DNA of 64,000 nucleotides from Mariniphaga anaerophila (GTDB lineage: Bacteria; Bacteroidota; Bacteroidia; Bacteroidales; Prolixibacteraceae). Location of the stretch: positions 682,001 through 746,000 of the forward strand of contig NZ_FQUM01000001.1 in NCBI RefSeq assembly GCF_900129025.1, in the 5' to 3' direction. This document shows, piece after piece, positions 26,981 to 36,683 of this stretch. Numbering within the stretch: the stretch's first letter is position 1; each line of letters begins with the position of its first letter. Both the position numbers and the translations under genes were made by a program. Under the pieces are notes generated by a model. The model was not told the DNA's origin, ran no database searches, and worked only from the letters and a program-made list of their open reading frames with translations.

Positions 26981-29900
26981 TTAGAATGTTACATCAACAC
27001 CAAACGATAAGGTTTTTACAATCGGATAGTTAGAAGCTCCTCTTGTTTCAGGGTCCCAACCATCAGGCATATCATCAAAGGTTAGCAGGTTTTGACCTGA
27101 GAAAAAGAAACGACACTTTTCGATGTCGAGTTTCTGTAAGACTTGTTTTGGGACATTTACTCCAAACTGAATATTCTTCAGACGTAAATAAGCACCACTT
27201 CTCAACCAATACGCTGATGAAGTATAATTGTGGCGATTGGTAAAATAGAAGTTCGGATAGCTGGCACCCGTGTTTTCCGGTGTCCAGTAATCCATTTGCC
27301 ATGTTTGTACATTACCCGAACTATTATCGAAAACAAAAGCTTGTTTTCCGGTAAACAATACATCTTTTTTACCAACACCCTGGAAAAACAACGACAGGTC
27401 GAAAATTTTATAGCTCATATTAATATCGAAGCTATAATTGTGACGAGAAATGCTGCTCCCCTTAATTACACGGTCATCTTCAGCAAGGATTACACCATCA
27501 CCAGCATCTGGAATTCCATCGCCGTCGGTATCTACTGATAATTGATCGATGTATTTAATATCACCAGGAACCGGAGAATGCCCTTTGTACGATATATCAT
27601 GCGTCTCGCCTTCTTGCAATAAGCCATCGGTATCATATAAATAATACGACCACATTGGTTCGCCCACAAGAGAGATAGTGCTTCCACTAATCCATTCTTC
27701 TTTATTATACAAGTCGGTAACTTCGTTTTTAACATCGTCGTAATTAACACCAACTTCGTAGTTAAAATCGCCGATTGAATTGCGGTGACGTAAACTCAAC
27801 TCAAAACCCTTGTTCTGCACAGCATAGGCATTGATTTTTGGTCCTTTTAAACCAACGATTTCAGCAACATCTTCGCGATCAATGATACGATCTGTATCAC
27901 GTATGTAATATTCAGCTGTTAAGGATAAAAGTCCTTTTAGTACGGAAACGTCAACGCCAAAGTTTGAAGTTTCGGTGTACTCCCAGGTCAAATTAGGATT
28001 AGGAAGTGTTGTTACAGCCCCACCTGGATTTACTGCAGGTGTCTGCCCGAAAATGTAGTACTGATTATCCAACTCTACCTGAGTCATAAATGGATAGTTA
28101 TCACCTACATTTTGATTACCCAACCGCCCCCATGAAGCACGTACTTTTAAGTTATCTAACCACTCTAAGTCCTGTGCAAAGCTTTCTTCCGACACTCGCC
28201 ATGCTGCAGAGAATGATGGGAATACCTCCCAGCGTTCGTTTGTAAAACGTGACGAACCGTCACGACGAGCATTGGCTTCAACAAGGTATTTTCCTTTGTA
28301 ATTATACGTTAAACGTCCAAACTGAGAACTTAAAGCCCATTCAGAGGCTGAACCACCGTTTGTCTGTCCCTCTTCAGCACCAGCATTTAGTACCTGGTAA
28401 TCGGGGAATAAATAATCAAGTCGGGTTCCATTCATATTTTCGCCATAGTAGTCAATATTTTCATGACCAACCATAACTGAGAAGTTATGATCTTCTATTG
28501 ATTTATCGTACGTCACGATGGCATTGAAACTATTTGTCCAACTATTCGAATGTTTTTGTACAAGCTTACTTTGAGATGGCTGAACAGCAGGATTTTCACT
28601 TTCAGGTGTTTCATACAATTCGTATTGTCTGCTAAATGCCTTATTATTGTTGCTTGTGTATGTTGGAGCATAAATAACCTTACCGGTTAAACCCGTAATT
28701 GGATTAATCGTTGCAGAGAGTTTTCCGTTAAAACGATACCACTTGTCATTGGTATTTCCGCTTGCCTCGACATATGCCAATGGATTTTGAGTTAAAGCCC
28801 AGCCTGGACCGTATTTACCGTTTGAAAATTGAGCTGCATAAATGGAAGGAATACGGTTTGCCTGATCAAAGATATTTCCTAAACCAGCCGTTGGACTATC
28901 TTTTGATGAATAGCGACCATTAATATCCAAACCAATACTTATCCATTTTTTTACTTTGTAATCGTTATTTAAACGTACCGTATAACTTTTATAGTTATTG
29001 TTTTCGATCAAACCATCCTGATCAAGGAATGAAAACGAGGCTCGTGAGCTAAGTTTTTCAGTACCTCCGGTTATACCAACATAGTGATTATGCTTAAAGC
29101 CCGAGCCTGTTAAAGCCACATTTTGCCAATTGGTATTTGGATAGTTATCCGGGTCGCTTCCCATGTTCTGTTGATACTCCTGTATGTATGCCTCTGAATA
29201 TGGAGCATCTACATCCGGATCGTCGTTATAATAAGCACGGTTGTATGCATTCATATAATCAATGGCACCAACAAAATCAGGTAAAGTTGTAAAGTCATCA
29301 ACACCTACCCATCCTTTATAATTGATGGTAAACTGGTTCTTTTGAGCACGTTTGGTTGTAATTAAGATTACACCATTTGCACCACGTGAACCATAAATAG
29401 AAGCCGAAGCCGCATCTTTTAAAACCGACATTGTTTCAATATCGTTAGGGTCTACCGAGTTTAGATTTCCTTCTACACCATCAATTAAAACAAGCGGATC
29501 TTTTTGTCCGAAGGTGGTTAAACCACGAATACGAATTGTGGCACCAGATCCAGGAGCTCCCGAGTTTTTAGAAACGGTAACACCAGGAGTTAAACCTTGT
29601 AAGGCTTCAGATGCCAAAGTAACAGGTTGCTTGGCCATTTCGCCACCTTCAACCATTCCAACCGAACCGGTTAGGTTAACTTTTTTCTGCACACCATACC
29701 CCACTGCAACAACTTCTTCCAAACCAATTACATCGGCTTGAAGAGTAACCGCCACATTGCTTTTTCCGGCAATATCTACTTCTTGCGAAACAAAACCAAT
29801 AAATGAAACAATAAGTGTAGATTCATCCTCAGGAACTTCAAGTGAAAAGTTTCCATCAGGCGTTGTAATAGTTCCTATTGTGGTACCTTTTACCACAACA

Positions 29901-30022
29901 TTTACTCCGGGCAGTGGTCCCGATTCATCGGAAACCGTTCCCGTTACTGTTCGTTGTTGAGCCCATAAACCAATGGTCAACAGCAAACCAAGCGAGAGTA
30001 CTAATAGCTTTTTAATTTGCAT
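26981..30022 (-). CDS. SusC/RagA family TonB-dependent transporter (PUL 1)
   Basis: A 1013-residue outer-membrane transporter with a signal peptide ending GLWAQ, a carboxypeptidase-D-like regulatory domain (~22-95; VTGTVSDESGPLPGVNVVVKG), a TonB-box-like stretch (EEVVAVGYG), a plug domain (IRIRGLTTFGQKDPLVLIDGV, SVLKDAASASIYGSRGANG) and a long beta-barrel ending TLSFGVDVTF. It imports oligosaccharides with TonB energy. It lies 13 bp after the FAD oxidoreductase, so these form one operon. Confidence 0.96.
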   Translation of the reverse strand: MQIKKLLVLSLGLLLTIGLWAQQRTVTGTVSDESGPLPGVNVVVKGTTIGTITTPDGNFSLEVPEDESTLIVSFIGFVSQEVDIAGKSNVAVTLQADVIGLEEVVAVGYGVQKKVNLTGSVGMVEGGEMAKQPVTLASEALQGLTPGVTVSKNSGAPGSGATIRIRGLTTFGQKDPLVLIDGVEGNLNSVDPNDIETMSVLKDAASASIYGSRGANGVILITTKRAQKNQFTINYKGWVGVDDFTTLPDFVGAIDYMNAYNRAYYNDDPDVDAPYSEAYIQEYQQNMGSDPDNYPNTNWQNVALTGSGFKHNHYVGITGGTEKLSSRASFSFLDQDGLIENNNYKSYTVRLNNDYKVKKWISIGLDINGRYSSKDSPTAGLGNIFDQANRIPSIYAAQFSNGKYGPGWALTQNPLAYVEASGNTNDKWYRFNGKLSATINPITGLTGKVIYAPTYTSNNNKAFSRQYELYETPESENPAVQPSQSKLVQKHSNSWTNSFNAIVTYDKSIEDHNFSVMVGHENIDYYGENMNGTRLDYLFPDYQVLNAGAEEGQTNGGSASEWALSSQFGRLTYNYKGKYLVEANARRDGSSRFTNERWEVFPSFSAAWRVSEESFAQDLEWLDNLKVRASWGRLGNQNVGDNYPFMTQVELDNQYYIFGQTPAVNPGGAVTTLPNPNLTWEYTETSNFGVDVSVLKGLLSLTAEYYIRDTDRIIDREDVAEIVGLKGPKINAYAVQNKGFELSLRHRNSIGDFNYEVGVNYDDVKNEVTDLYNKEEWISGSTISLVGEPMWSYYLYDTDGLLQEGETHDISYKGHSPVPGDIKYIDQLSVDTDGDGIPDAGDGVILAEDDRVIKGSSISRHNYSFDINMSYKIFDLSLFFQGVGKKDVLFTGKQAFVFDNSSGNVQTWQMDYWTPENTGASYPNFYFTNRHNYTSSAYWLRSGAYLRLKNIQFGVNVPKQVLQKLDIEKCRFFFSGQNLLTFDDMPDGWDPETRGASNYPIVKTLSFGVDVTF

Positions 30023-30035
30023 AAGTTAAATGAAT

Positions 30036-32330
30036 TTAATTAGAGTTATTTAAACATAAAATTTCGAAAACAGTAGCTGGCACCGAAGAAGACGGGTGTT
30101 CAAACCTGAATTTTAATTCGGTACACTTAAGTGGTTGTTCGAGTTTGATGGTGTTTATTGTTTGGTAATTATCTTTTTTAATAAATAATTCATTGTTATC
30201 CTGATCCAAAATGGAATAATTCCTCACACAAAATGGAATAACATCTTCCGGGTGTCCCATCAATACGCTTTCCATTGGATGGTCGTAATCAGTATCGAAA
30301 AACAACCTGATTTCATCGATCTTTTGAGGTTTTTTCCAGCTCAATTTTACTTCTGGATTTTTATCGCTTAAACTGGCTGCCCAGGCGTTGGTTTTTAAGT
30401 AGGGGCGAACATATCCGTTACTAATATTATCGTTGCTAAATAGCTGAATGGGTTCCGAAACTTCAAAAGCCAGGTTTTTACCATCAGGACGACGTTTGGG
30501 TGTCCAAAATTCGAAACTTTCAACACCGATACCCTCAGGTGGCATCTGCGCTCCATGATTTGAAACTGCTTTATTCATTTTCTGAAACAGCGATAAAGTT
30601 CCGCTAAGACGTTGCTCGCTGCTCATTACATTAACATGTTTATTGGGAAGAATGGTTAAAAAGGCATATTGATCACTTTCAAGAACGGCATCAAAAGTAA
30701 AACTGAGGTATTGTTTGCCTTTTGCCACAGAAAGCTCCATTTCTTCCAATATCTCATCGGGTGTATAGTTGCCTGTTTTTAACGACTTTCGAAGTTGAAT
30801 TTTCAGTAGACTTTCATTTTCGGATTTAACCAAAATTCTAAACCCGTATTTTTTCCCTCCTTCCAATGGGAGTAACTGGGTTATCCCTTCTACCAGGCTT
30901 ACAAAATCGCCATCAAAAGGAAGTTTCTTTAGTTCGTATGTACTACTGGTTCTAACTGTTGGTTTTTCTACTGAAAGTTCTGCATAATCGATGGGTAAAT
31001 GCGGAATACTTTGTCCATTTATGCTCAGCTTCTGCTGTAAATGATTCATGTTAGCTTTTTTCAGTACTTCCTTAACAGCAATGCTCTTGTCCGCGCACAT
31101 TTTTGCTGCTAAAGCACTGGCCTGAGCTACATGGGCACTGGTAGCCATAACCCGGGTTGAACCAAAAGCAACATGTGTTGCACTGATGATACGTCCTGCA
31201 AAAAGTAAATTCTTAATTGATGTACTGGTTAAAGCTCTAAATGGGATTTGGTAAATCCCCTTGGAGTGCCATTGACTACAACCAGGAAGTTTACTGTAAA
31301 CCCCATCGCCAGGGTGTAAGTCGATTGCCCAGCCTCCATAAGCAACTGCATCATCAAACTGCTTTTGCTCAATTATATCCTGCTGCTTTAACATGTATTC
31401 ACCTTCAAAGCGGCGGCTTTCGCGCTTACCAGGAATCATACCCACCCATTCCAGGGTCATGTTTTCAGCATCCGGGAATTTTCCTGAGTTTTTGATGTAA
31501 TCCCATGCACCGTAAACAACCTTCCATAACTCCCATTTTATTTCCTCAGTAGTTTTAATGGTATCCTCTTCCCTTCCACCATATTCAAACCACCAAAAAT
31601 TACAGCCATTCATATTGCTGTTTATGTTCTTGTACCGTGGAATTTGCCTTATATCTTTCAGCGCATAACTCGGGGCAAGGTATTTTACCGGTTTTCCAGT
31701 ATCTTTAGTGTAGAAATATATGGTATGACCAAGCATTTTACCATATGCCTCATCGGGAGCAAATAATTCGCCAAACTCTTCTTTTGATTCTGCTCCCATA
31801 CGAAATGGTGCTCCGGCCAAAAAACCTACTACTCCATCGCCTGAGGAGTCGATAAAAGCTGGTGCTTTTAAGCAATAATCAGTTGAGGTCTGACTACAGA
31901 AAGCTTTAACAGATTCAATTGTACTTTCATCTTTTTTCGAAAGTTCATGAACTGCTGTATTTAGCAAAAGTGTAATGTTTGCTTCGTTGCTTACTTTTTC
32001 AAGCAAAATAGTATCAAATATTACGGCATTACCTTCACGATTACGGAAAAGATTTTCAACCAATATTTCATCTACCACACCACCTTCCCGTGCCCATCGA
32101 TTGTTATTTCCCATGTGCGAGGTGGCACCAAGTATCCATAAACGTACTTCACTCGATGAATTTCCACCAAGAACCGGACGGTCTTGTACCAAAACAACTT
32201 TTGAACCAGCGCGTGCTGCGGTGATGGCGGCGCATGTACCTGCCAAACCTCCACCAACAATTACAATGTCGGTTTTCATTTCAACCTTGTAATTTTTTCT
32301 TGTCATACTTTGTTTAGTTTCTATTATCAT
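30036..32330 (-). CDS. FAD-dependent oxidoreductase with C-terminal beta-domain
   Basis: A 764-residue protein with the FAD-binding Rossmann motif DIVIVGGGLAGTCAAITAARAG at ~21-42 and the LGGNSSSEVRLW stretch typical of the FAD_oxidored (PF12831) family. FIDSSGDGVVGFLAGAPFRMG and the C-terminal FAD contact NLLFAGRIISATHVAFGSTRVM follow. The last ~320 residues look like beta-sandwich/discoidin-like sequence. No signal peptide. The start overlaps the symporter stop (ATGA), showing translational coupling. Such enzymes occur in PULs and may oxidise a sugar or sugar acid; the substrate is unknown. Confidence 0.8.
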   Translation of the reverse strand: MIIETKQSMTRKNYKVEMKTDIVIVGGGLAGTCAAITAARAGSKVVLVQDRPVLGGNSSSEVRLWILGATSHMGNNNRWAREGGVVDEILVENLFRNREGNAVIFDTILLEKVSNEANITLLLNTAVHELSKKDESTIESVKAFCSQTSTDYCLKAPAFIDSSGDGVVGFLAGAPFRMGAESKEEFGELFAPDEAYGKMLGHTIYFYTKDTGKPVKYLAPSYALKDIRQIPRYKNINSNMNGCNFWWFEYGGREEDTIKTTEEIKWELWKVVYGAWDYIKNSGKFPDAENMTLEWVGMIPGKRESRRFEGEYMLKQQDIIEQKQFDDAVAYGGWAIDLHPGDGVYSKLPGCSQWHSKGIYQIPFRALTSTSIKNLLFAGRIISATHVAFGSTRVMATSAHVAQASALAAKMCADKSIAVKEVLKKANMNHLQQKLSINGQSIPHLPIDYAELSVEKPTVRTSSTYELKKLPFDGDFVSLVEGITQLLPLEGGKKYGFRILVKSENESLLKIQLRKSLKTGNYTPDEILEEMELSVAKGKQYLSFTFDAVLESDQYAFLTILPNKHVNVMSSEQRLSGTLSLFQKMNKAVSNHGAQMPPEGIGVESFEFWTPKRRPDGKNLAFEVSEPIQLFSNDNISNGYVRPYLKTNAWAASLSDKNPEVKLSWKKPQKIDEIRLFFDTDYDHPMESVLMGHPEDVIPFCVRNYSILDQDNNELFIKKDNYQTINTIKLEQPLKCTELKFRFEHPSSSVPATVFEILCLNNSN

Positions 32331-33997
32331 GATTCCTTATTCTTTTTAGGTCTTATAAAAAGAGCAACCAGTACTACGCCTATTCCTGTACCTATAACCA
32401 GCAAAGTTCCGTTTTCGGCAAAGGTTCCAATTGCAGTGATTAACATTCCTGTTCCCAAAACACCCAATGAAATAACTTTTCTTCCATGATAGTTCTGAGC
32501 GCCAGAATCAGTTTCTACATCAACTTCATCCAACTCCTTTTCCTTCATGGCTGATTTTATACGGATATAGTTTTCATAATATGGGTTTGTTCTTTTTACC
32601 AGGCTATATTTTATTTCGTAAATAACTAAAATGAGCAGTGGAGCAATTACGCCAAGAATCATTTCCTGTCCACGAGTTAGTTTTAAATCCAACAAAGCAG
32701 GAGACGCAAATTTGAAAAACAGGTTTATGATTAAGCTGAATATAGTTGCGACCAAAATACTGCGCCCTGTTTGGCGTTTTGAGAAAAGAGACCATAAGGG
32801 TGGCAGGTACAAAGCTCCACCCGTTATTGCTCCAACACTTAACACCACCTCAACAATTCCACCCATCATCGGCACCAACAAGGCTACGAGAATGGTTAAA
32901 ATACCAAATACAATGGTTGCCCCTCGAGCAACAGTCATTAAATGTTTTATGCTTGAGTTGGGCCGAACATTTTTGTAGAGGTCATTGGTAAATACACCTG
33001 CAGCAATATTTAATGTCGTATTAACCGAACTTGAAGTTGCAAATATCATGGCTCCCAACATTAAACCAAGCATTCCAACGGGTAGCACTTCTTTGCACAT
33101 CATTAAATAAGCTCCTTCATCACCAAAGCCCGACAATTCAGGATTCAATACTTTATAAATCATGGGTGGAAGCATCCAAACAACAGGGCTTATCAAATAA
33201 AGTGATCCAAAAATGTAGCCCACTCGTTTGGCATCCTTTTTCGACGGCACACTTGTATAGCGCTGTACATAAGCCCAATTTCCACTAATAAAAAAGAGGT
33301 TATACAAGGCAAATGCGATTATAAAACCAAGGGTATATTCTCCGTTTAGTAGTTGAAAAAAATCATCAGGTGCATTTTGAACAAATCCGGCAACTCCATC
33401 CACCTCTTTAAAAGCAAGAGGAACAACAACAACAACGCCGGCAGTAAGTATTATGAACTGGAGAACATCTGTAACTATTACAGCCCACAAACCGCCCACT
33501 GTTGTGTATAATATAATAACCAAACCTAAACCTATGATGCACCATTGAAGTGAAAAACCTGTTGAGACCTCTACAATTTTAGCAACCGGATACAGGAAAC
33601 CTCCGGTAGTAAACAAGGATATAGCTAAAAACAAATAGGAATAAAGTTTCTGTACCTTTAAACCTAATCGCTGTGTGATGTATTCTGCAGCTGTTAGAGC
33701 CCTGGTACCATGCCATTTCGGTGCCAATACAAAACCAATAATAAAACCGGCGATTGCCATTGTCCATTGAATGGTAACCGAAACCCAGCCATGCGTATAG
33801 GCAATTGAGCCCCAAACCACAAAAGTTCCGGCAGAGAAAAAGCTCATAAACAAGGAAAGGCCGCTAATCCAATAAGGAACGGCACCTCCCGCGGCAAAAA
33901 AGCTTTTCATATTCTTCCCCGAGCCTGAGAATGAAAGTCCGGCTGCCAGGATACCTAGCGAAAAAACGATAATTACAATATAGTCGAGTAACTGCAT
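32327..33997 (-). CDS. Sodium/solute symporter (SSS family) of PUL 1
   Basis: A 556-residue transporter with about 13 membrane helices, starting DYIVIIVFSLGILAAGL. The early helices contain GLSLFMSFFSAGTFVVWGS; later come AGVFTNDLYKN and a helical cytoplasmic C-terminus. It imports a monosaccharide or sugar acid with Na+. It is the first gene of the PUL 1 operon, directly behind the LacI operators, so it is the most tightly regulated gene. Substrate not deducible. Confidence 0.88.
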   Translation of the reverse strand: MQLLDYIVIIVFSLGILAAGLSFSGSGKNMKSFFAAGGAVPYWISGLSLFMSFFSAGTFVVWGSIAYTHGWVSVTIQWTMAIAGFIIGFVLAPKWHGTRALTAAEYITQRLGLKVQKLYSYLFLAISLFTTGGFLYPVAKIVEVSTGFSLQWCIIGLGLVIILYTTVGGLWAVIVTDVLQFIILTAGVVVVVPLAFKEVDGVAGFVQNAPDDFFQLLNGEYTLGFIIAFALYNLFFISGNWAYVQRYTSVPSKKDAKRVGYIFGSLYLISPVVWMLPPMIYKVLNPELSGFGDEGAYLMMCKEVLPVGMLGLMLGAMIFATSSSVNTTLNIAAGVFTNDLYKNVRPNSSIKHLMTVARGATIVFGILTILVALLVPMMGGIVEVVLSVGAITGGALYLPPLWSLFSKRQTGRSILVATIFSLIINLFFKFASPALLDLKLTRGQEMILGVIAPLLILVIYEIKYSLVKRTNPYYENYIRIKSAMKEKELDEVDVETDSGAQNYHGRKVISLGVLGTGMLITAIGTFAENGTLLVIGTGIGVVLVALFIRPKKNKES

Positions 33998-34101
33998 GCT
34001 GTTTTAGTTCAAATAGTTTTTTTAGTTTCTGCATGCTAAACTATTGAAACAAAGAGAAGAATTTAGCTTATAGGCGAAATTTACACCCCGGAAACGCTAC
34101 C

Positions 34102-34137
34102 GGAAACGTTTCCAAGGCCCGGAAACGTTTCCGGGCC
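34102..34137. promoter_or_regulatory. Tandem LacI-family operators of PUL 1
   Basis: Two copies of the palindrome GGAAACGTTTCC lie 19 bp apart (34102-34113 and 34121-34132). The second sits in a perfect 22-bp palindrome (34116-34137). A half-site GGAAACG occurs at 34090-34096. They lie between the LacI gene and the symporter start. The central CG and AAACG/CGTTT arms are typical of LacI-family sites. Confidence 0.85.
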
Positions 34138-34174
34138 ATACATAACCATAGATTTATGTACCGTTAATCGTTAG

Positions 34175-35188
34175 TTATAGTTTCACGGATGATTCTCGAA
34201 CTTTTAGGCTTCCACTCAGAACTACTGTTTCTGGAATTACAATGCTCTTAGATTCAATTTGTCTAAGAAGAAGTTCTGCTGCAACTTCACCCATCTGACG
34301 AGATGGCTGAACCACTGAAGATAAAGGAGGTTCAATCATTGAACTCACAGGTGTATCCGTAAATCCCATAATAGCGATGTCTTGTGGAACTTTATATCCA
34401 TTCTTTTTAAGTGCCTTTATAGCTCCCATAGCGGTAGCATCATTAACACAAAAAAATCCTTCAGGTAATGTATCATTATCTATTAACTCCATTACCGTTC
34501 TAATTCCGTCTTCAACCAAAAAACCAGTTTCAATAATCTTGGAACTATCTACGGGAAGTTTATGTTTGCGATGTGCATCAATAAAGCCTTGTTTTCTTTT
34601 TTTAGATAGAGTCAGATGACTTTTACCGGCAATATGAACAAGCTCTTTTAAACCTTGTTGTATTAGATGCTCTGTTGCAAACAAAGCCCATTTATAATCA
34701 TCGAACAATACTTTAGAAACTGTCAATGATTCATTTGTCCGGTTAAACAAGACCAACGGATAATTTTTATTAATAAGATGTTGCAAATAATTAATGTTTT
34801 TTGATTCTTGAGTTAATGATAAAATTATCCCATCCACGAAATTATCCTCAAGTGTTTTCAAATTTTTTTGTTCTGTTTCATCATTTTCATTGGATTGCAT
34901 AATTAAAACCTGATATCCTTTCTCTAGTAAAACATCTTGAATACCCATAATAACCTCGGGAAAAAAAGGATTCAAGAACTCGGGAACCACAACGCCTACG
35001 TTGTAAGAACGTTGTTGTGTTAGTTTTCGAGCAATGGGGTTTGGATGGTATCCCATTTTTGCTGCAACCTGTAATACTCTTTCTCTAGTATCAGGATGGA
35101 TTTCACTTTTATTATTAAAAGCACGCGAGACGGTTGATATTGAACAATTGAGAGCTTCTGCGACTTCTTTAATAGTTATATGTTTCAT
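34175..35188 (-). CDS. LacI-family transcriptional regulator of PUL 1
   Basis: A 337-residue regulator. The helix-turn-helix (ITIKEVAEALNCSISTVSRAFNN) is at ~4-26, the hinge helix NPIARKLT near 50, and a periplasmic-binding-protein-like sensor domain (NVGVVVPEFLNPFFPEVIMGI...VSSMIEPPLSSVVQPSRQMGE) covers the rest. It should bind the GGAAACGTTTCC sites right downstream and control the symporter-FAD-susCD operon, released by a sugar ligand. Same strand, 177 bp upstream of the symporter start. Confidence 0.93.
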   Translation of the reverse strand: MKHITIKEVAEALNCSISTVSRAFNNKSEIHPDTRERVLQVAAKMGYHPNPIARKLTQQRSYNVGVVVPEFLNPFFPEVIMGIQDVLLEKGYQVLIMQSNENDETEQKNLKTLEDNFVDGIILSLTQESKNINYLQHLINKNYPLVLFNRTNESLTVSKVLFDDYKWALFATEHLIQQGLKELVHIAGKSHLTLSKKRKQGFIDAHRKHKLPVDSSKIIETGFLVEDGIRTVMELIDNDTLPEGFFCVNDATAMGAIKALKKNGYKVPQDIAIMGFTDTPVSSMIEPPLSSVVQPSRQMGEVAAELLLRQIESKSIVIPETVVLSGSLKVRESSVKL

Positions 35189-35579
35189 AGGGCTTTTAGT
35201 TTGTTTTTCAATTGGAATTCATAATTACACAGATACAAAGAAATAAAACAAGAACTTAGGTGGCATACCAAACAGGACCTTCGTACATACAAAAAATTAT
35301 ATACTCACTACTATATTTTCCAAATATACTCCAAAAGCATATATTTAAGTATTTGTATTGATTTTTATCATAAACAAAATAACATTTCGTTCAGCAATAT
35401 TTTAGTTAGAACTATTATCGGTAGAATCTAGCTTTTATAAAATTTGATAAAAAGAGCATAGTCATTGTTATTAATCCTCTCTATCATGGAGCATACAGCA
35501 AAATACTAACACAAATTATTTTTTAACAATAATTGCAACAGCTTCAAAGCATGCTCCAAACTTCTATAACAGCACATGT
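35189..35579. other. Intergenic region between PUL 2 end and lacI
   Basis: A 391-bp AT-rich stretch with no supported gene. It should contain the lacI promoter (right-hand to left-hand, near 35190-35260) and the 3' end of the PUL 2 transcript. No strong terminator hairpin or copy of the GGAAACGTTTCC operator was seen. Confidence 0.5.
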
Positions 35580-36665
35580 TCAATTATCTCTCAGATTTTT
35601 CCAAAGCATGGGTGAAGCTTTTAAGTATTTCTCTTTTGAAGTTTCCTTTTGCCAGTAACGACTAACATAATCGCTGGCCTGCATACGCGAGTCACACATG
35701 CTGAATGGCGGATTTTGCCACATGTCCTGCACTCGCCAGTTTACATTTATGTACGAAACAGCTTTTATAATGTCAGGGTTTTTATCGATGGTTTTAAAAA
35801 GTGAAGTAAACCATTCATCCCAGGCCTTTTTAGCCTGATCCGGATTATCAAGGTCGCATTCTAAGGTATTGCCATTCTCATCATCGAACATGGGTGTCGC
35901 TTCGGCAATAAAAACCGGTTTTTTACGGTCGCGGGCAAAGTCGAGCATGGGTTGTGCTTCTTCTCCACGAGAGAAAAACGAGTAACCACACCAATCAACA
36001 TATTCATCACCCGGATACCAATTTTCAAGTTCATCATAATCGCTTCCCCAACCTTTCGATTGCCAAACATAAGCCACATTTTCAACACCCAGGCTATCTA
36101 ACCTGACTCTAATGTGCTTAAAGGCTGCAATGTAACTCTCCCGGTCGTAATGATTCCACTCATGCCCGTCAAACTCATAGCCAATGCGCAAAAACACTGG
36201 TCGTTCACCTAAATCGATAAACCAATTACCGAGGCTGTCAATCATGTTATCAAATTCACCACGGGCCACAGCTTTTTCGTGATTTACCAGTTCGAAACCA
36301 ATTGCTAAAGCCATGTGTTTAAAATCCAAGTCGTTTATTTGCATGCTCATATTGCAATCACCCGAGCCCCAATTATCGGTATCCCAAATGCCATCCAATC
36401 CTCTGTAAATGTTGCCATAAGAAACATCGCCTGTACGCAAATTAGTGTACATGGTAAAACCGCCCGGCGTATCAAAATAATTCATATAGCCATCAGTATA
36501 ACCATCAACACCTCCAACAGCGCCCAAATCCTGGCCTGCAAACAAGATACACTCGCCATATGCAGGTTCAAACTTTTCACGCTCCTCATTTTCAACTTTT
36601 TGTTTTGTGGTGCTTTGGCACGCCATAAAAAGAATAGCAACAATTAGAATACTCAATATCTTCAT
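35580..36665 (-). CDS. GH26-like endo-glycanase lipoprotein, copy A
   Basis: A 361-residue lipoprotein (ILFMACQS, lipidation Cys16). The N-terminal GECILFAGQDLGAVGG, then FLRIGYEFDGHEWN with candidate acid/base Glu164, and VFIAEATP with candidate nucleophile Glu255, match the clan A arrangement of GH26 enzymes, which include beta-1,3-xylanases and mannanases. It is a paralogue of the protein at 41078-42175. The xylosidase neighbours point to beta-xylan as substrate (inference). Last gene of the PUL 2 run. Confidence 0.7.
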   Translation of the reverse strand: MKILSILIVAILFMACQSTTKQKVENEEREKFEPAYGECILFAGQDLGAVGGVDGYTDGYMNYFDTPGGFTMYTNLRTGDVSYGNIYRGLDGIWDTDNWGSGDCNMSMQINDLDFKHMALAIGFELVNHEKAVARGEFDNMIDSLGNWFIDLGERPVFLRIGYEFDGHEWNHYDRESYIAAFKHIRVRLDSLGVENVAYVWQSKGWGSDYDELENWYPGDEYVDWCGYSFFSRGEEAQPMLDFARDRKKPVFIAEATPMFDDENGNTLECDLDNPDQAKKAWDEWFTSLFKTIDKNPDIIKAVSYINVNWRVQDMWQNPPFSMCDSRMQASDYVSRYWQKETSKEKYLKASPMLWKNLRDN

Positions 36666-36683
36666 AACATAAATTTTAACTCA

